64,000 nucleotides of DNA from Terebella lapidaria (Eukaryota; Annelida; Polychaeta; Terebellida; Terebellidae). The position numbers were made by a program, and so were the translations under genes. Positions 1 to 12,224 of the stretch are shown here, in pieces. Below the pieces are notes generated by a model. The model worked only from the letters and a program-made list of their open reading frames with translations, searched no databases and was not told the origin of the DNA. The DNA is taken from positions 9,617,953-9,681,952 of the forward strand of contig OX424565.1 of the NCBI GenBank assembly GCA_949152475.1, in the 5' to 3' direction. Each line of letters starts with the position of its first letter. The first letter of the stretch is position 1.

Positions 1-3
1 GCA

Positions 4-47
4 GCGTCAGTGGTGTAGCGGTTAGCATGGTTGCCTTCCAAGCAGTT
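4..47 (+). pseudogene. 5' half of a tRNA-Gly(TCC)-like sequence
   Basis: The D-arm, A box (TGGTGTAGCGGTTAGCAT) and anticodon arm with TTCCAA match eukaryotic tRNA-Gly(TCC). The match stops sharply after the anticodon stem, and the expected variable loop, T-arm (GGTTCGA-type B box) and acceptor 3' strand are not found. It is therefore a truncated tRNA copy or the head of a tRNA-derived SINE rather than a working tRNA gene. Confidence 0.45.
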
Positions 48-241
48 TTGTGTAAGTCCGAATAGGTAGAGGCGGCGGTAAACTGTTCGTAACTGTGGAT
101 GTGCTGCGTGAGATTCACTTTTTCAAAAGTCGCATGCCATTGGCTGTTTTGCCTATGACCGATGGTTGTGGCTCAGACGTGTGTCCTTGGAACACAGGGG
201 TCGTGGCGCTCGTGGGCGACGTAAACGGGGTAGTGGCATCG

Positions 242-883
242 TTAGGATTTCAGCTGCAGGAGCGACAGTAGTCGTGGTGACGGGAACGATGGGCGGTGTG
301 GCCGCAGGCATACCGGCATGGTGCTGGGAACCTGACCATACAGCCACGACACTGATGGAAATTCGTTCGACTGAGGCAGGTACGTCGGTTGACGGTACGT
401 AAGTTGCAGGTATTGATATACCGAACCGTCGGTAGGCACACTTGGACACACTGCTATTCCATGGTTAAGCACTGCTACTCCAAGGTTTGATACGGCTACT
501 CCATAGTTGGGTACGGCTATTCCATGATTGAGTGCGGCTATTCCATGATTGAGTGCGGCTATGCTATGATTTGGTGCAGTGTATCCATCTGTGGTGGTGT
601 GCACTGCTTCAGGTGGCGGGTCTGCAGGAAGCGGGGGTCCCACAGTGGTCACCGGCGGAGGCTGGTACGTGGCGTGTACATCGTCGCGGCGTGTACATCC
701 AATGGTGTCGGAGATGGAAGCTCCGAAGTCGGGTGGCAACTCGACGCGGAGAGTGATGGCTGTGTTGGCATTTGCAGCATGGGTCTGTGAAGTCTCGTCG
801 TCATGCTGTCGAGCAACCGTCGTCGTCGTGGTGATCAGCAGAGCAGCAACTGTCGCAGGGGTGCTTTCTAGAGTTGATCTCAT
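242..883 (-). CDS. Unrecognised 213-codon ORF with heptapeptide repeats, possibly an exon
   Basis: The ORF starts at an ATG (complement of 881-883) and runs 213 codons, long for this AT-rich window, in a locally GC-richer segment. The N-terminus has a hydrophobic then Thr-rich stretch (AALLITTTTTVA). The middle is Pro/Thr-rich. Residues around 105-145 hold about six 7-residue repeats (NHGIAAL / NYGVAVS type), which follow from the 21-bp DNA repeat at 455-575. The C-terminal part has no motif I recognise, and no homologue came to mind. It could be a secreted low-complexity protein, an exon of a larger gene, or chance openness in a GC-rich repeat. Confidence 0.25.
   Translation of the reverse strand: MRSTLESTPATVAALLITTTTTVARQHDDETSQTHAANANTAITLRVELPPDFGASISDTIGCTRRDDVHATYQPPPVTTVGPPLPADPPPEAVHTTTDGYTAPNHSIAALNHGIAALNHGIAVPNYGVAVSNLGVAVLNHGIAVCPSVPTDGSVYQYLQLTYRQPTYLPQSNEFPSVSWLYGQVPSTMPVCLRPHRPSFPSPRLLSLLQLKS
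455..575. repeat. 21-bp tandem repeat
   Basis: About five to six imperfect copies of a 21-bp unit (consensus GGCTATTCCATGATTGAGTGC). The period is a multiple of three, so the minus-strand frame stays open and encodes a heptapeptide repeat. Confidence 0.7.
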
Positions 884-2200
884 CTGGCTTGGTCGGCTTG
901 GTCTCCGGTCACATCTGGGTCAGTCGCACACGAGAATACACAAGGAGGGTCCGCTCTTGTCGCGTCAGCGTTATTGGCGTTGCTGACGGACATGTTGACG
1001 TTTGACGGCTGGAGTTCGACAAAACTGTCTGTGTCACACATCCATTGCTGAGTCCTGGACTGACTCGGCGGGTTAGTTATCAAGGATGCATTGAAGTTCA
1101 CAGGTCACACATCGACCGACTGTGGGTTTGTGTCAGCTTTTGTTCGTTGACATGAACGAGCATAGTCCGCTTCAGCATTGTCACTGGCTAACAACATGGA
1201 TGGCTTGGCTGGCGTGATGGTGTACGGCTAAGCGTGAGCATTCAGGATGTCGCACATCATGTGGAGTGGCCCTAACGAGTCTTCTTGCAGGATCCCTTGT
1301 ACGTAACCCTCGGACGACCTAGATATTAATCAACTGTCCAGCGATTCGTAGATTCCAGCCGACGGCTGTATTTGCGACAACAGTAGGGTGTTGCTCAAGG
1401 TGATCGAACGTGATCATGAAGGTCGGCGACTCAGTGAGTTTGGATTGAACGTTAATTCCTCATCCGAACACATTCCGCTGGAGCTGTACGATTTGCTGTG
1501 TGTATTCGTCAGAGGTTGCGTCATATATGCCGGAACAGTTTTCTAGCCAAGAACTGGCCTTCGTGATCCTGGTCACGGCACCAATGTGACGAATCGGGGT
1601 CTTCCGGGCCCTATCAGCCCATATACTGACGTATAGTGCGATGTAGTTTTGTGCTTGCGTATGAACAGAGTAAAGTCCGGCATTCAACCTTATTCGATTT
1701 ACTGAGGATGGTTAGTCCAATGATCACGAACACTCACTTTCAATCCCCACTATGTCCGACAATGTTCTATCCCAAAAGGTATTCCAATTTATCTTCTGTT
1801 ATTACAATATTCTTCTTAGTTTGATATTGTTTGATATATTTTTTCTGCCTTGTGTAACGGAAATCAAGTAGGATTGGAGGAATGTGATATCAAGTCTGGG
1901 TTTATGGTGACTGAGTGTCTTGGAATGTCCTGATTGGTTGAAGTGTAGGGTGACATATTGGTGCACGTGGCTGACGCATGATTTGTGGGTTTCCTGTGGG
2001 GTCTATAATGGTATGCATGCGCTGTAAGGCGTGACAATCCAGAGGGTTTGGGTCGTAACAATCAAGCATATTCTATAATACTATCATGGCAGGAAAAAAT
2101 CTAGCGCGGGAGGTTCGGGACGACACGCGCGGGAACGGAAACCAAAACATTGATTTTTTTGGCCTAAAAGAAATCCAGCGGGTACAAGCATGTGACATAC
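884..2200. other. No recognisable gene
   Basis: Mixed-composition sequence. The longest open frame is a 75-codon stretch on the minus strand (1460-1687) that I cannot assign. No splice-bounded conserved exon, RNA gene or terminal repeat was seen. Confidence 0.4.
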
Positions 2201-2202
2201 GG

Positions 2203-2810
2203 ACACATGTTAACGTTCGTGTAAATTATCGCACGTTTCGCTTTGAGCGATTCTTGAGCTTCTGCCAAGTGTGTCAATTAGACAGATGAATACAAAACAA
2301 GTTAGCACCAATTGGGAAGTTTTTGGCTGACTATCAACTGACACACACATGGCCCCCTCAGTGATTGGTACACACAGGCACTCGGTTGAGACAAGCACAA
2401 TTATGAATGGTCATTCTAGTCATTAGGACCACAATTTTCGTAATAAAAACCACTCAGTTTATCATGATGGTCATCTGTTGTTGTTAATTGCAAGGATCCA
2501 ACGAGTGCTGACGTATCGACTTGTCATCGATCACTATATACCGATACTCTTGTATAGTCACAGATGACAATCAATCCTGCTGATTCACATGTGTAGCTTT
2601 AGTTCCCTGAATTGTCTTAATCAGAAACACTGGTATCATTTATCATCTTAATATACAAACACAGAAATAGCTACGCTAATATATCCACTTTGCAATATGT
2701 ATTGTCAAGTTCGACTTGGCTGTCTCAGACTTTAATGCAGTAAGATATTGAATCATGTCCAATGTTGACAACTCTCGGAGCAGGAGTGGTAATGCTCCTA
2801 AACTCCTGAA
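2203..2810. repeat. Dispersed repeat, copy A
   Basis: Shares a block of about 600 bp with 6183-6710 and 7310-7885, including GCGATTCTTGAGCTTCTGCC and ATGGCCCCCTCAGTGAT. It diverges after the CTCCTAAACTCCTGAA stretch. Mostly non-coding; nature unknown, probably a mobile or segmental repeat. Confidence 0.7.
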
Positions 2811-4730
2811 AAATACATTCCTGCTGTACATATTTATTATTGGAAAGGGAATATATCATTCCATCGCTTCAAATTCCGCATATTTGTATGGTGGACGGAC
2901 GGTAATTTGGACGATGAACAAGAATTCCACAACAAGTACATTCAGAGAACGGGATGAACATAACAGTGAACCGGGAGGATTGATTGTCACTTGAGGTACG
3001 GAACGGTACAACCCATTAAATAGCTCTCATATCAGTGTTATTTATTGTAGATGTTCTTTTTCAGATATAACTGTGGAAAATAGTTCTTAATGTCACTTTT
3101 ACTAACCCGAGCCATAAGATTTCCATTGGTCAGAATCAACGTACCCCATAAAATGTCAAATGAATTCAAGTGCATTCGAGGGAAATTGTGACAGCAGATA
3201 TGCCAACTGGCATTTGTCAACAACCAAGTAATTAATACAAATTCAAGGTCATTACTGAAATTACCAAATATGACTTCCCAAGTTCCCATTTGAATTTGCC
3301 AATATCTGGAAGCTTTCTCAAAGTATTCTATGATTTGCCATAGTATTAAATGAACAGAAACATTTGTGGTCAACGAAAAGTGACTTTAATTAATGAAAAT
3401 GGACACTGCCTAGGATATATTTTCGAGGTTAGATCCGTCCATCTACATTCGTTGTGATTGTACCAAATTTTTTTTCGTAACAATGGGACCATAACTTGAC
3501 GTAGCACGATAACCGTCCATTCGTCAGACGAACGATATAGGCCTTTAAAATATACGAGGTTGTTGAGTTCTGTGTTTCGGGGCAGTGCACCGCGCAGTAC
3601 ACGCGCAAAACGCAAAACAACAAGATGTGTTTAACCAACATATCACAAAGTCGGGGTCAATCAGTATAACTAGTATGCATGATAATAGATTTACGCTGTT
3701 TACAAACCATGTGGATTCCTTACTCTGACGATGTCCCGGTCAATTCTACAGTAAATGTCAGTCAGCGAACTGATTGAAATCTTCGATACCAGTTAGGCAA
3801 ACACTGCTGTCATTATGTATGTTTTCACAACAGAAAACAAGTAACCATGAATTTGGAATTTGCGAAGTTGTTTTCGTATATTGATGAAACATGATAACAC
3901 ACTGTTGTTGCTGCTGATGTTCTTTGTAGAAAACAAATTTATGGCGCTTTCTCGTCCAAAACAACATTTCTCGGAACAGAGCGCACTCCTCAACTCTCAT
4001 GATCACTCATAAATGCGCAATTTTACCCGAAAGTATTTTTTATGATAAATACAGTGCTTGGATGTGTTGAAATCTGTCGCAACTCTCAGCTGGAAACATT
4101 TTTTCAGTCTTGTTTACACAAATGCCATTACTGAAGCTACATGTTTTGTTTGAAGAAAAAAAAATATGTGATGATGTATTAATATTTAGATTTACCATGC
4201 AACCATATCTCAGAAAAGGAGAGCCTAATGTTTTCCGGGTTGAATTGGGTATGTCATGCCAACTGTCTGAGACCACAGAAGTGTGATAATAACGATTCTT
4301 CGGGCTGTATCAGGCCTTTTGCAGCGTATAGTGTCACGTGGAGTGTTGTGTAGAATTCAACTCCTGGTTGAACGACAACAGTTTATCCCACAACTCGCTC
4401 AGCGATGACAGCGATTACATGCCTTCCATAGCCCCTGTTAGTCCGTCGAGAGTTTCATGTAGTTCGTTAGTGGTACACGTATCCCACTAGAAAGTCCACA
4501 CGACATTTCTTCTAAAAGTCCGTATTTCTTTGGGTAACTTCTATATCCTGTCTACTCCACAAAATCTTCTACTCAACTGCCACGAGGCTTGAGGTAAGTA
4601 GGGTGAGCTGTATAAATCATCTGCCTCGTGTGTTGGAATGACTGAGTAACTTAAGTATATGTTGATAACATGGATATTACACAGTGGAGCTGCCCACAAT
4701 ATATTTTATGCACCAGGTTTTGAACAAGGG
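2811..4730. other. No recognisable gene
   Basis: AT-rich sequence with only short open frames (up to about 110 codons at 3038-3373, minus strand) and no recognisable motif or conserved exon. Confidence 0.4.
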
Positions 4731-5090
4731 TCATGATGGTTGCTGTTTAACACTTTCTGGGAGGCTATTCCACAGCTGAACACCACGAGTGGTGAGAGAT
4801 TTCTGGTGACTGATAAGTCTGAACTTGTTGGAGGTTTGAGACCTCGTACAATAACCATGTGGTAGACTGGTACACAGCGATGACAAATAACCTGGTGTAA
4901 GGTTATGAATAATTTTGTACACGAGTGAACATTTTACCAGGAATAACCTTTGGCGAACAATTAGCCATCTAAGTGTTGACAATATGTATGAAATAGGAGT
5001 ATAACGATCACAACCGAGAAGTTGCATGCCTCAGTTCTGAAGCACCTGTAAGTGTATCACTGTACGAACTGAACGTGAGTACAAACAGTC
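4731..5090 (-). pseudogene. Remnant of a non-LTR retrotransposon ORF2, C-terminal end
   Basis: The translated minus strand shows the hallmark tail of LINE (Jockey/CR1-like) ORF2 proteins downstream of the reverse transcriptase: a VIHLQVLQN...GMQLLG segment, then LVYKIIHNLTPGYLSSL, then CTRSQ and TTRGVQLWNSLPESVK. An in-frame TGA separates QN from GMQLLG, where most relatives have Arg (consistent with CGA to TGA decay). No reverse transcriptase core or endonuclease is present nearby, so this is a 5'-truncated dead copy. Confidence 0.65.
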
Positions 5091-5384
5091 CGTCTGCAAT
5101 ATTGTCCGGCTGGCCATTGATGAATTGCAAAATCACCGTACGCTGTTGGGATTCTGGTGTGACGTCATCAAAGACCTATTTGGCTATGGTTTGCAGCCGT
5201 TCAAGATAATGTGGCGATTTTGTCCAAAGATCGCGGCAGGTGGTTCTTTGTTAAACACTCTAGTTTTACGGCCTTTGTTTTAGACGCTTCTGTTCGAAGC
5301 ACGAGCTGCCTAGCAACGCTCTCCAACGCTCTCGCCCAGTAAGCTATAACAATGGTCTTACGTCATCTCCTTCGTTTTTCGTGC

Positions 5385-5900
5385 TCTGGGGTTATAAATA
5401 CTCTGGAGGCATTTTGGTCTGTGAAGTTGTCTCAGAGCAAGGTGAGAGAGACGACGGAGAGCTCGGCCATGAGCTCTATGTCCTCGCTCCGTGGCTAAGG
5501 CCCTCGTGGGCCCCTGGGGACAATTTCCATAGGGGGCCTGGGTGGGGAAGACCTTGATGACTCGGGGGTGTACGCCCTCTGGATCACCGGTCTCCCACCC
5601 GGGATGGTGCGCTACAGGCTCTGGCAGACTGTCGGGCTGTCCGGGGTTCCATCCCCCGTGGCGGACCGCGGCGAGCCAACCTTACAGTTAACACCACGGT
5701 GATGATGCTGTATCTGAGTGGTGTCCGCATGTCTGGGCTCGCTGGGCTGGCTGCTACCTGGTTAACGTTCTGATGATAGAGTAGGCTCTGCGCCCGCAGT
5801 GACCCTCGGTGAGCGGACTATCTGCGAGGATCTGAGGATAGCGGGTGCGCGTCCGCAATGACCTGTGGTGAGAGGACTATCCTCGAGGATCCCAGAAAGC
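5385..5900. other. GC-rich segment with a TATA-like box; possible LTR or promoter remnant
   Basis: GGTTATAAATACTC at about 5390 resembles a TATA box. It is followed by GC-rich sequence unlike its surroundings and by a short imperfect duplication (CGCAGTGACCCTCGGTGAG / CGCAATGACCTGTGGTGAG, about 80 bp apart). No matching second LTR or protein domain was seen, so the assignment is tentative. Confidence 0.25.
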
Positions 5901-6182
5901 GGTCGAAGTTAAAACTTTACAATAATGTTCGGCATTTTCTTTTTCGCTCTAGTTTCAAGAACGGAAAGTTGTCACGTTTCAACTGGCATCGAGGGTTAGG
6001 CTCCCAGAATCCCAGCCCTCCAAGAGACGGCGACAGAGTTCCTCCCAGGGCGTGTTTATCGGGATATTCAGTGCGAGCACTTCTGCAGACCCATGAAGAC
6101 CGAATATGTGGTATAATCTTGACTACTTCACTTGAAAGAACAGACTCGCATTCACGAGATATTCAAGTTCGAAATTATTAAA

Positions 6183-7309
6183 GCATGCACATGTTAGCGT
6201 TCGCGAAACTATCGTACGTTATGCATTGAGCGATTCTTGAGCTTCTGCCAAGTGTGTCAGTTAGACAGATGAATACAAAACAAGTTAGCACTAATTAGGA
6301 AGTGACTATCTGACTATCAACGGACACACCACATGGCCCCCTCAGTGATCGGTACACACAGGTACTCGGTTGAGACAAGCACAATTATCAATGGTCATTA
6401 GGATTATGAATGGTCATTCTAGTCATTAGGACCACAATTTTCGTAACAAAAACCACTCAGTTTATCATGATGATCATCTGTTGTTGTTAACTGCAAGGAT
6501 CCAACGAGTGCTGACGTATCGACGATATATATAGATGTCATCGATCACTATATACCGATACTCTTGTTCTAATCCGAAACACTAATATCATTGATCACAT
6601 TAATTTACCAACACAGAAATAGCTACGCTAATATCACTTTGCAATATGTATTGCCAATTCAACTTGGCTTTAATGCCGTAAGATATTGAATCATGTCCAA
6701 TGTTGACAACTCACGCGTTGAAGGACATCTCACATTTCGTGTGCGCCATCCCTTTTGTGACACGTGAGAACTTGCTCTGTATTTTTCATGATTGGTACTT
6801 CTATTTTTGTCGACACTCAATCTATTTTTGTACAACTGATCTCACTGCCTGACTGTACGGGCTATTTCTACTACCATGACCTAACAATAAACATTCGGAG
6901 CGATGGCTGGTTCGCCTTTACGGATCCAGGACCGCCCTTTGCTGTGAGTTGTCTGCACATGCGAGTATCCAGGTATATTTGCGATTGATTCTCTCTTGGC
7001 AGGTGTGTGGTACATAACGGGGTGCCTGGAAGGAAAAACTTAACCGCGACAGCTGTTTCGGTTCGAGTCTGACCAGTTAATTGACCTGAAAAACAAAATC
7101 GACGTTTGTTTTCAACTTTTTTTTTTGCGGCTATAATAATATAAATATACTACAGTTACACAAAATTATCCTGGAATTATGGCGGCAGTCCGGTACGAGG
7201 CACGGATAGAATGTCGAAATTTAGGAGATAATTTTCATAATATTTAGTGTTCCATGAACTGAAATGATGAAAGGTTGAGGTTATACTATACTCTGAATTC
7301 TCCAATGTT
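6183..7309. repeat. Dispersed repeat, copy B (internally deleted, head-to-tail with copy C)
   Basis: Runs from GCATGCACATGTTAGCGTTC to CTCTGAATTCTCCAA. It is almost identical to copy C at both ends but lacks the roughly 500-bp middle that C has at about 7850-8360. Copy C starts where B ends, so the pair is a tandem duplication. Confidence 0.8.
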
Positions 7310-8968
7310 AACATGCACATGTTAACTTTCGCGCAAACTATCGTACGTTATGCATTGAGCGATTCTTGAGCTTCTGCCAAGTGTGTCAGTTAGACAGATG
7401 AATACAAAACAAGTTAGCACTAATTAGGAAGTGACTATCTGACTATCAACGGACACACCACATGGCCCCCTCAGTGATCGGTACACACAGGTACTCGGTT
7501 GAGACAAGCACAATTATCAATGGTCATTAGGATTATGAATGGTCATTCTAGTCATTAGGACCACAATTTTCGTAACAAAAACCACTCAGTTTATCATGAT
7601 GATCATCTGTTGTTGTTAACTGCAAGGATCCAACGAGTGCTGACGTACATGTATCGACGATATATATAGATGTCATCGATCACTATATACCGATACTCTT
7701 GTTCTAATCCGAAACACTAATATCATTGATCACATTAATTTACCAACACAGAAATAGCTACGCTAATATATCCACTTTGCAATATGTATTGCCAATTCAA
7801 CTTGGCTTTAATGCCGTAAGATATTGAATCATGTCCAATGTTGACAACTCTCGGAGCAGGAGTGTTAATGCTCCTAAACTCCTGAACGTGAACGTTGACG
7901 ATGGACAACGATGACGACGACGGACGCACTATCAATCTATCATGCCAATAAGTTATCGGATCAAAGGTACGGAACGATAAACACTTCTAGAGCGACTCAA
8001 GGATCGTGACAAATCGTCAAGGAAGGTCGCGGATGAGTTACGGTCTCTCCACGGCTTTTCAAGAATCGCTACGGACCACGATCCGGATCGAGCGATCAGT
8101 AGTTCTGGTGTGGAGTTGTGAACATAGGGAGTAATCGTTTTGAACTAAAAGAGTAAGCAGATGTATTTAATTATACCAATGTGATGCAATTTGAAAAAGA
8201 CGTACATTTGTGGTATAAAACTGGTTGCATTCAGAATATGATCGTGTCATAAACCCAGATTTACTAGTACACTTTCCGCCACAAATCAATATACCGGTAA
8301 CTGTAATGACTGCCTCGCTGACAGGTACTTTTGTATCATTTCATGTCAAGTGTGAAATTGTGAACGCGTTGAAGGACATCTCACATTTCGTGTGTGCCAT
8401 CCCTTTTGTGACACGTGAGAACTTGCTCTGTATTTTTCATGATTGGTACTTCTATTTTTGTCGACACTCAATCTATTTTTGGACAACTGATCTCACTGCC
8501 TGACTGTACGGGCTATTTCTACTACCATGACCTAACATTAAACATTCGGAGCGACGGCTGGTTCGCCTTTACGGATCCAGGGCCGCCCTTTGCTGTGAGT
8601 TGTCTGCACAATGCACATGCGAGTATCCAGGAATATTTGCGATGGATTCTCTTTTAGCAGGTGTGTGGTACATAACGGGGTGCCTGGAAGGAAAACTTCA
8701 ACCGCGACAGCTGTTGCGGTTCGAGTCTGACCAGTTAATTGACCTGAAAAACAAAATCGACGTTTGTTTTCAACATTTTTCTTTTGCGGCTATAATTATA
8801 TAAATATATTACAGTTGCACAAAATTATCCTGGAACTATGGCGACAGTCCGGTACGAGGCACGGATAGAGTGTCGAATTTAGGAGATATAGTTTTCATAA
8901 TATTTAGTGTTCCATGAACAGAAATGATGAAAGGTTGAGGTTATACTAAACTCTGAATTCTCCAACTG
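7310..8968. repeat. Dispersed repeat, copy C (longest copy)
   Basis: The fullest version, about 1.66 kb. Its first 575 bp match copies A and B and its last 600 bp match B. An ORF of 92 codons (8225-8503) gives a hydrophobic peptide without a recognised domain; copy B keeps only its latter part. No terminal inverted repeats were seen. Confidence 0.8.
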
Positions 8969-9035
8969 GTTTACACCGTTTTCTGCTGATATTTTTGTGA
9001 TGCTACAATGTAAAGGGTATTGTAATACTCCGATC

Positions 9036-9392
9036 ACCTGGGAGTCAAACGAGAATTTCTACTTAATTCCAGACTTCTATCGCCAAAATTGAAGAAAGTT
9101 GGTGCATTTTTTTTTTTTGCAATTTTATGCATTTTCTTGGTTTTGTAGTAGTGCAATCTTTCGAAATCAAGATGTTTGTTTAGAACACATCAAAATATGT
9201 CCTCTGGTCTCAAACTACAATAGCACTTCGAATGCTGATCATCTAAACATGGCCAAATCCTCGAATATGCTCGAGATCCCGTGTTGGTGCTGAAATGTAT
9301 CATTGGGGTAGTAGATAGATTGATTGCCAACTTCTACAATTTTTGCGACGGAATCTGAAATTCGGCAGAAAATTCCCGTTTGACTCCCAGGT
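9036..9392. mobile_element. Small inverted-repeat element (MITE-like)
   Basis: Bounded by ACCTGGGAGTCAAACGAGAA on the left and its inverse TTCCCGTTTGACTCCCAGGT on the right. The terminal inverted repeat continues inward, imperfectly, for about 75 bp. There is no coding capacity. Flanks show similar ATACT words outside the repeats, but a target duplication could not be fixed. Confidence 0.7.
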
Positions 9393-11280
9393 AAAGTATG
9401 TCAAGCTATAGAACGAAACCATTTAGCATCGCAAAAATATCTTCAAAAACCGATGTAAGCAAGTTAGAAAAATCATAGCATAGAAGAGTCACACAAGACG
9501 GAGCCCGACTGTGTGATATATGTAATCATGTCATGTAATCAGTGATGTTACAAGTGAATGACTGCACTCAAATCCAAAAGTAGTATTGATTGCCCGCTCT
9601 TCAAGTCCTGAATCGGTGCCCCCATGAACATCTCATCGCGTGCTGACTTTTGATCGATTTTTTACTAATTTTCCCGACCCATATCTATTATCCTCGATAA
9701 CGATTAAAAAGTGCACAAAGCTCTTTATATGGTATCAGTCAATATTGCAAGAGCTCTCGTGTTGATAGCGCCTGGGGCTGGAGCACTGATCAGTGGGCTG
9801 TAGTAGCATCAGGTGCAGCACCCAGCCCATCCCTCCCCTCGCCATTGCCAGGGCGGCCAGCTCCACCAGCGCAGCACTCACCGACCAGGCAGCTCCAACG
9901 GGACAGGTTGTTGGCACGGAGCCAAGCCTGGGAGAGCCCGCTGTATGTGGGGCATTGGGCCAAGTGATGTTTGTAATAGAGGGGGTGGACTGCAGTGCAC
10001 TACCAAACGGTTTTTCTTTTCTTTTCAGGAATATGTGGGGGTGGTATTCCTCACGCGTTGCTATCTGCTACCTTCACCTGACCAGGTCTTCGGATGAACT
10101 GTCAAGTAGTAAACAGAAGGTTCGTGGAATGACCAACGTGCGTAGTGGGGACACCGTCAACGTAAAACCAGTGGTTTCTATTCGCAGGGATTCGGTGCAC
10201 AAAACCTGCGGATCCCGCAGTGGACCAGCAAGTGGCATATTCGATTGGCCACCGAATGAACGATGCAAAAGGACGCAGTGTTCTGATTAGGTCGATTTGT
10301 TTCCAATCTGCAGTATACAAGGCACTAAGCAAAGAATCATTTTTGTCACAGGAATTAGTGTTATTGCATGTAGAGGATTACAATTTTGCAGCAATGTTTC
10401 AAATGCTGGACTCAGGATAGCATAACTGGTATACCTACTGTTATCGTAAAGGGTAAGTTATTCTGGATATGTCATGTTATTTGCATCATCAATGCAATAG
10501 CTTTCTGGTGAAAATTGAGACAAATTTTGCGCATCTAACCTTATTACACCACTGAGACAAATTGAAATAGGCCTACACGTGACACCTATAAATATAAAGT
10601 ACGAAGCGGTATTTCGAAAACCAGAAACCCATAAGAGAGTGGTTTTTGCAAAAACCCAATCGCACGTTATTGGGACAACTGGCTCCTGTGTGTTTAACCA
10701 AGTAATTTCACGAGATCAGATTTATTAGGACCGCAATGTAACTAATCTCGACACAGTGGAAAATGTGCGTTTCACAAGAAAACATCAAAGTTGGCATAAT
10801 GCCAAGACTCGGGCAGCACTACCAGCAACAACAACAATATGGCATGATGTAGTGTCGGCCTTGAACTTGTAATTCAACCCCTCTCCTTGTAAACCCTGTA
10901 CTTTTCCACACAACATTTATTTATTATTCAGCTATCAAAAAAACATCTCATTCCGAGAACAATTCAAGTAATTTTTCTAGAGAATTCCTATCAGGACAGA
11001 GGCATACACTTGATTTCACTGTGTTCATTTCCTTGAATGTTCCGTTAAAAAACTTGAAATTCATAAAATATAGGCCCTAGTCTGGTTTACGTTATCAAAA
11101 TATCCTAGGCCAATATAATTTAGTTCCATAACATTTTCATGGTAGAATGGCGAAATAATAAACTGAAAAGGTTGTCCTATATCGTATTAAAATAAGTTCA
11201 TCACATTGATGATTAATATACATGTGTAAGCATAAAATTTCATAACATAAGAAACATTTTGAATGCGGATCCTCTCAAAA
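9393..11280. other. No recognisable gene; GC-rich island at 9770-9970
   Basis: A GC-rich patch (about 9770-9970) is open in several frames on both strands, and a polypyrimidine-AG (TTTTCTTTTCTTTTCAG) lies at about 10012-10028. No conserved peptide was recognised. The rest, up to the deiodinase, is AT-rich. Confidence 0.35.
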
Positions 11281-11319
11281 TAATCTATCTTGGTCTGGCA
11301 GTTACCTTTGGCTATCGCG

Positions 11320-12084
11320 ATGTGGAGTGAGTTAGGAAAGTGTTACCATTTGGCCTTCGTCATCTATCGTGTGAGCCGGATGTACCTGATCATGTGCGTC
11401 CTGCGACCTTTCCGCGACAGGTATCGTTGTTACCTCCAGAAAGTCGCCAAAGAGTCGAGTTTCCACATCACATCACTGCACGAGGATGACTACATCTGGG
11501 ACTTCACCTCCCTCAAGGCCTTCCGCACCATGCTGTCCAAAGCCATACGGCGGATCGTGTGCTTCAAAGCGGCACTAGGCGGGTCCGCACCGAATCCGCT
11601 CGTCTACGATTTGGCGCGAAAATCTGAACGTCGTCTGCTAGAGTACATGAAGAACGGACGCCCACTAGTGATCAACTTCGGCAACTGCTCCTGACCGCCG
11701 TTCATGGGCTTCCTCGAGGCGTTCCGGGCACTGCACGGCGACTTCCACGAGGTTGCCGACTTCTTGCTCGTGTATATCGAGGAGGCGCACCCCATGGACG
11801 GCTGGCGTCTCCGTGGTAACCCCTTCTCCATCAAAACTCACAAAAACTTCGACGATAGACTCGCCGCTGCCAAACTGATGGCCCTAGGCGACATTCCCTG
11901 TCCCATCCTGATAGACCGGATGGACGACGCCGCCAACCTCGCTTACGGCGCGTGGCCGGAGAGACTGTTTGTTGTTCTGGACGGCAAGGTTGTCAAGGCG
12001 AACAGAGGCGGATCCCATTGCTATAACATGGACGAGATCCGCCTCTGGCTGGCGGAACACACATCTGAGCGCAAAACGCATTAA
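11320..12084 (+). CDS. DIO: Iodothyronine deiodinase, selenoprotein, single exon (UGA at 11692 read as selenocysteine)
   Basis: Deiodinases remove iodine from thyroid hormones and related iodothyronines; they are thioredoxin-fold membrane proteins with an N-terminal anchor. With the TGA at 11692-11694 read as Sec, the frame gives 254 residues, close to vertebrate D1. The active site reads RPLVINFGNCS-U-PPFM (Sec at residue 125). YIEEAHPMDGW (about 152-162) supplies the conserved Glu and His, and IKTHKNFDDR places the second His at about 174. AYGAWPERLFVVLDG and EIRLWLAEH are the usual C-terminal blocks. ATG 11320 is the first in-frame ATG, after TAA at 11281; a weak AG at about 11300 leaves a small chance of an upstream exon. 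Residues 9-28 are hydrophobic but interrupted by Arg, so the anchor looks weak. No intron lies in the coding region, as in vertebrate DIO3. Confidence 0.93.
11692..11694 (+). other. Selenocysteine codon (UGA recoding site)
   Basis: In-frame TGA flanked by AACTGCTCC and CCGCCGTTCATG. The same frame continues open for 130 more codons that match the deiodinase family, which is the signature of Sec recoding rather than termination. Confidence 0.92.
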
Positions 12085-12224
12085 TCCAGGCTTCGGAACA
12101 ACTCACAGTTAGGCAATTATTTTTCTTTTAGGAAAGGTACCGCGTATGCTTTTTGTTGTTGTATGTATATTTTTGTTGTTGTTGAAAGTTTACCGGGTCA
12201 TTTGTTGTACTGCTGTCTTTGTTT

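Noticed and set aside
9793..10290. 165-codon plus-strand ORF and a 60-codon minus ORF in a GC-rich patch
   Set aside because: Open in several frames on both strands because of composition. No ATG start for the long one and no recognisable domain.
11604..12081. Minus-strand ORFs opposite the deiodinase
   Set aside because: Antisense shadows of a GC-rich coding exon.
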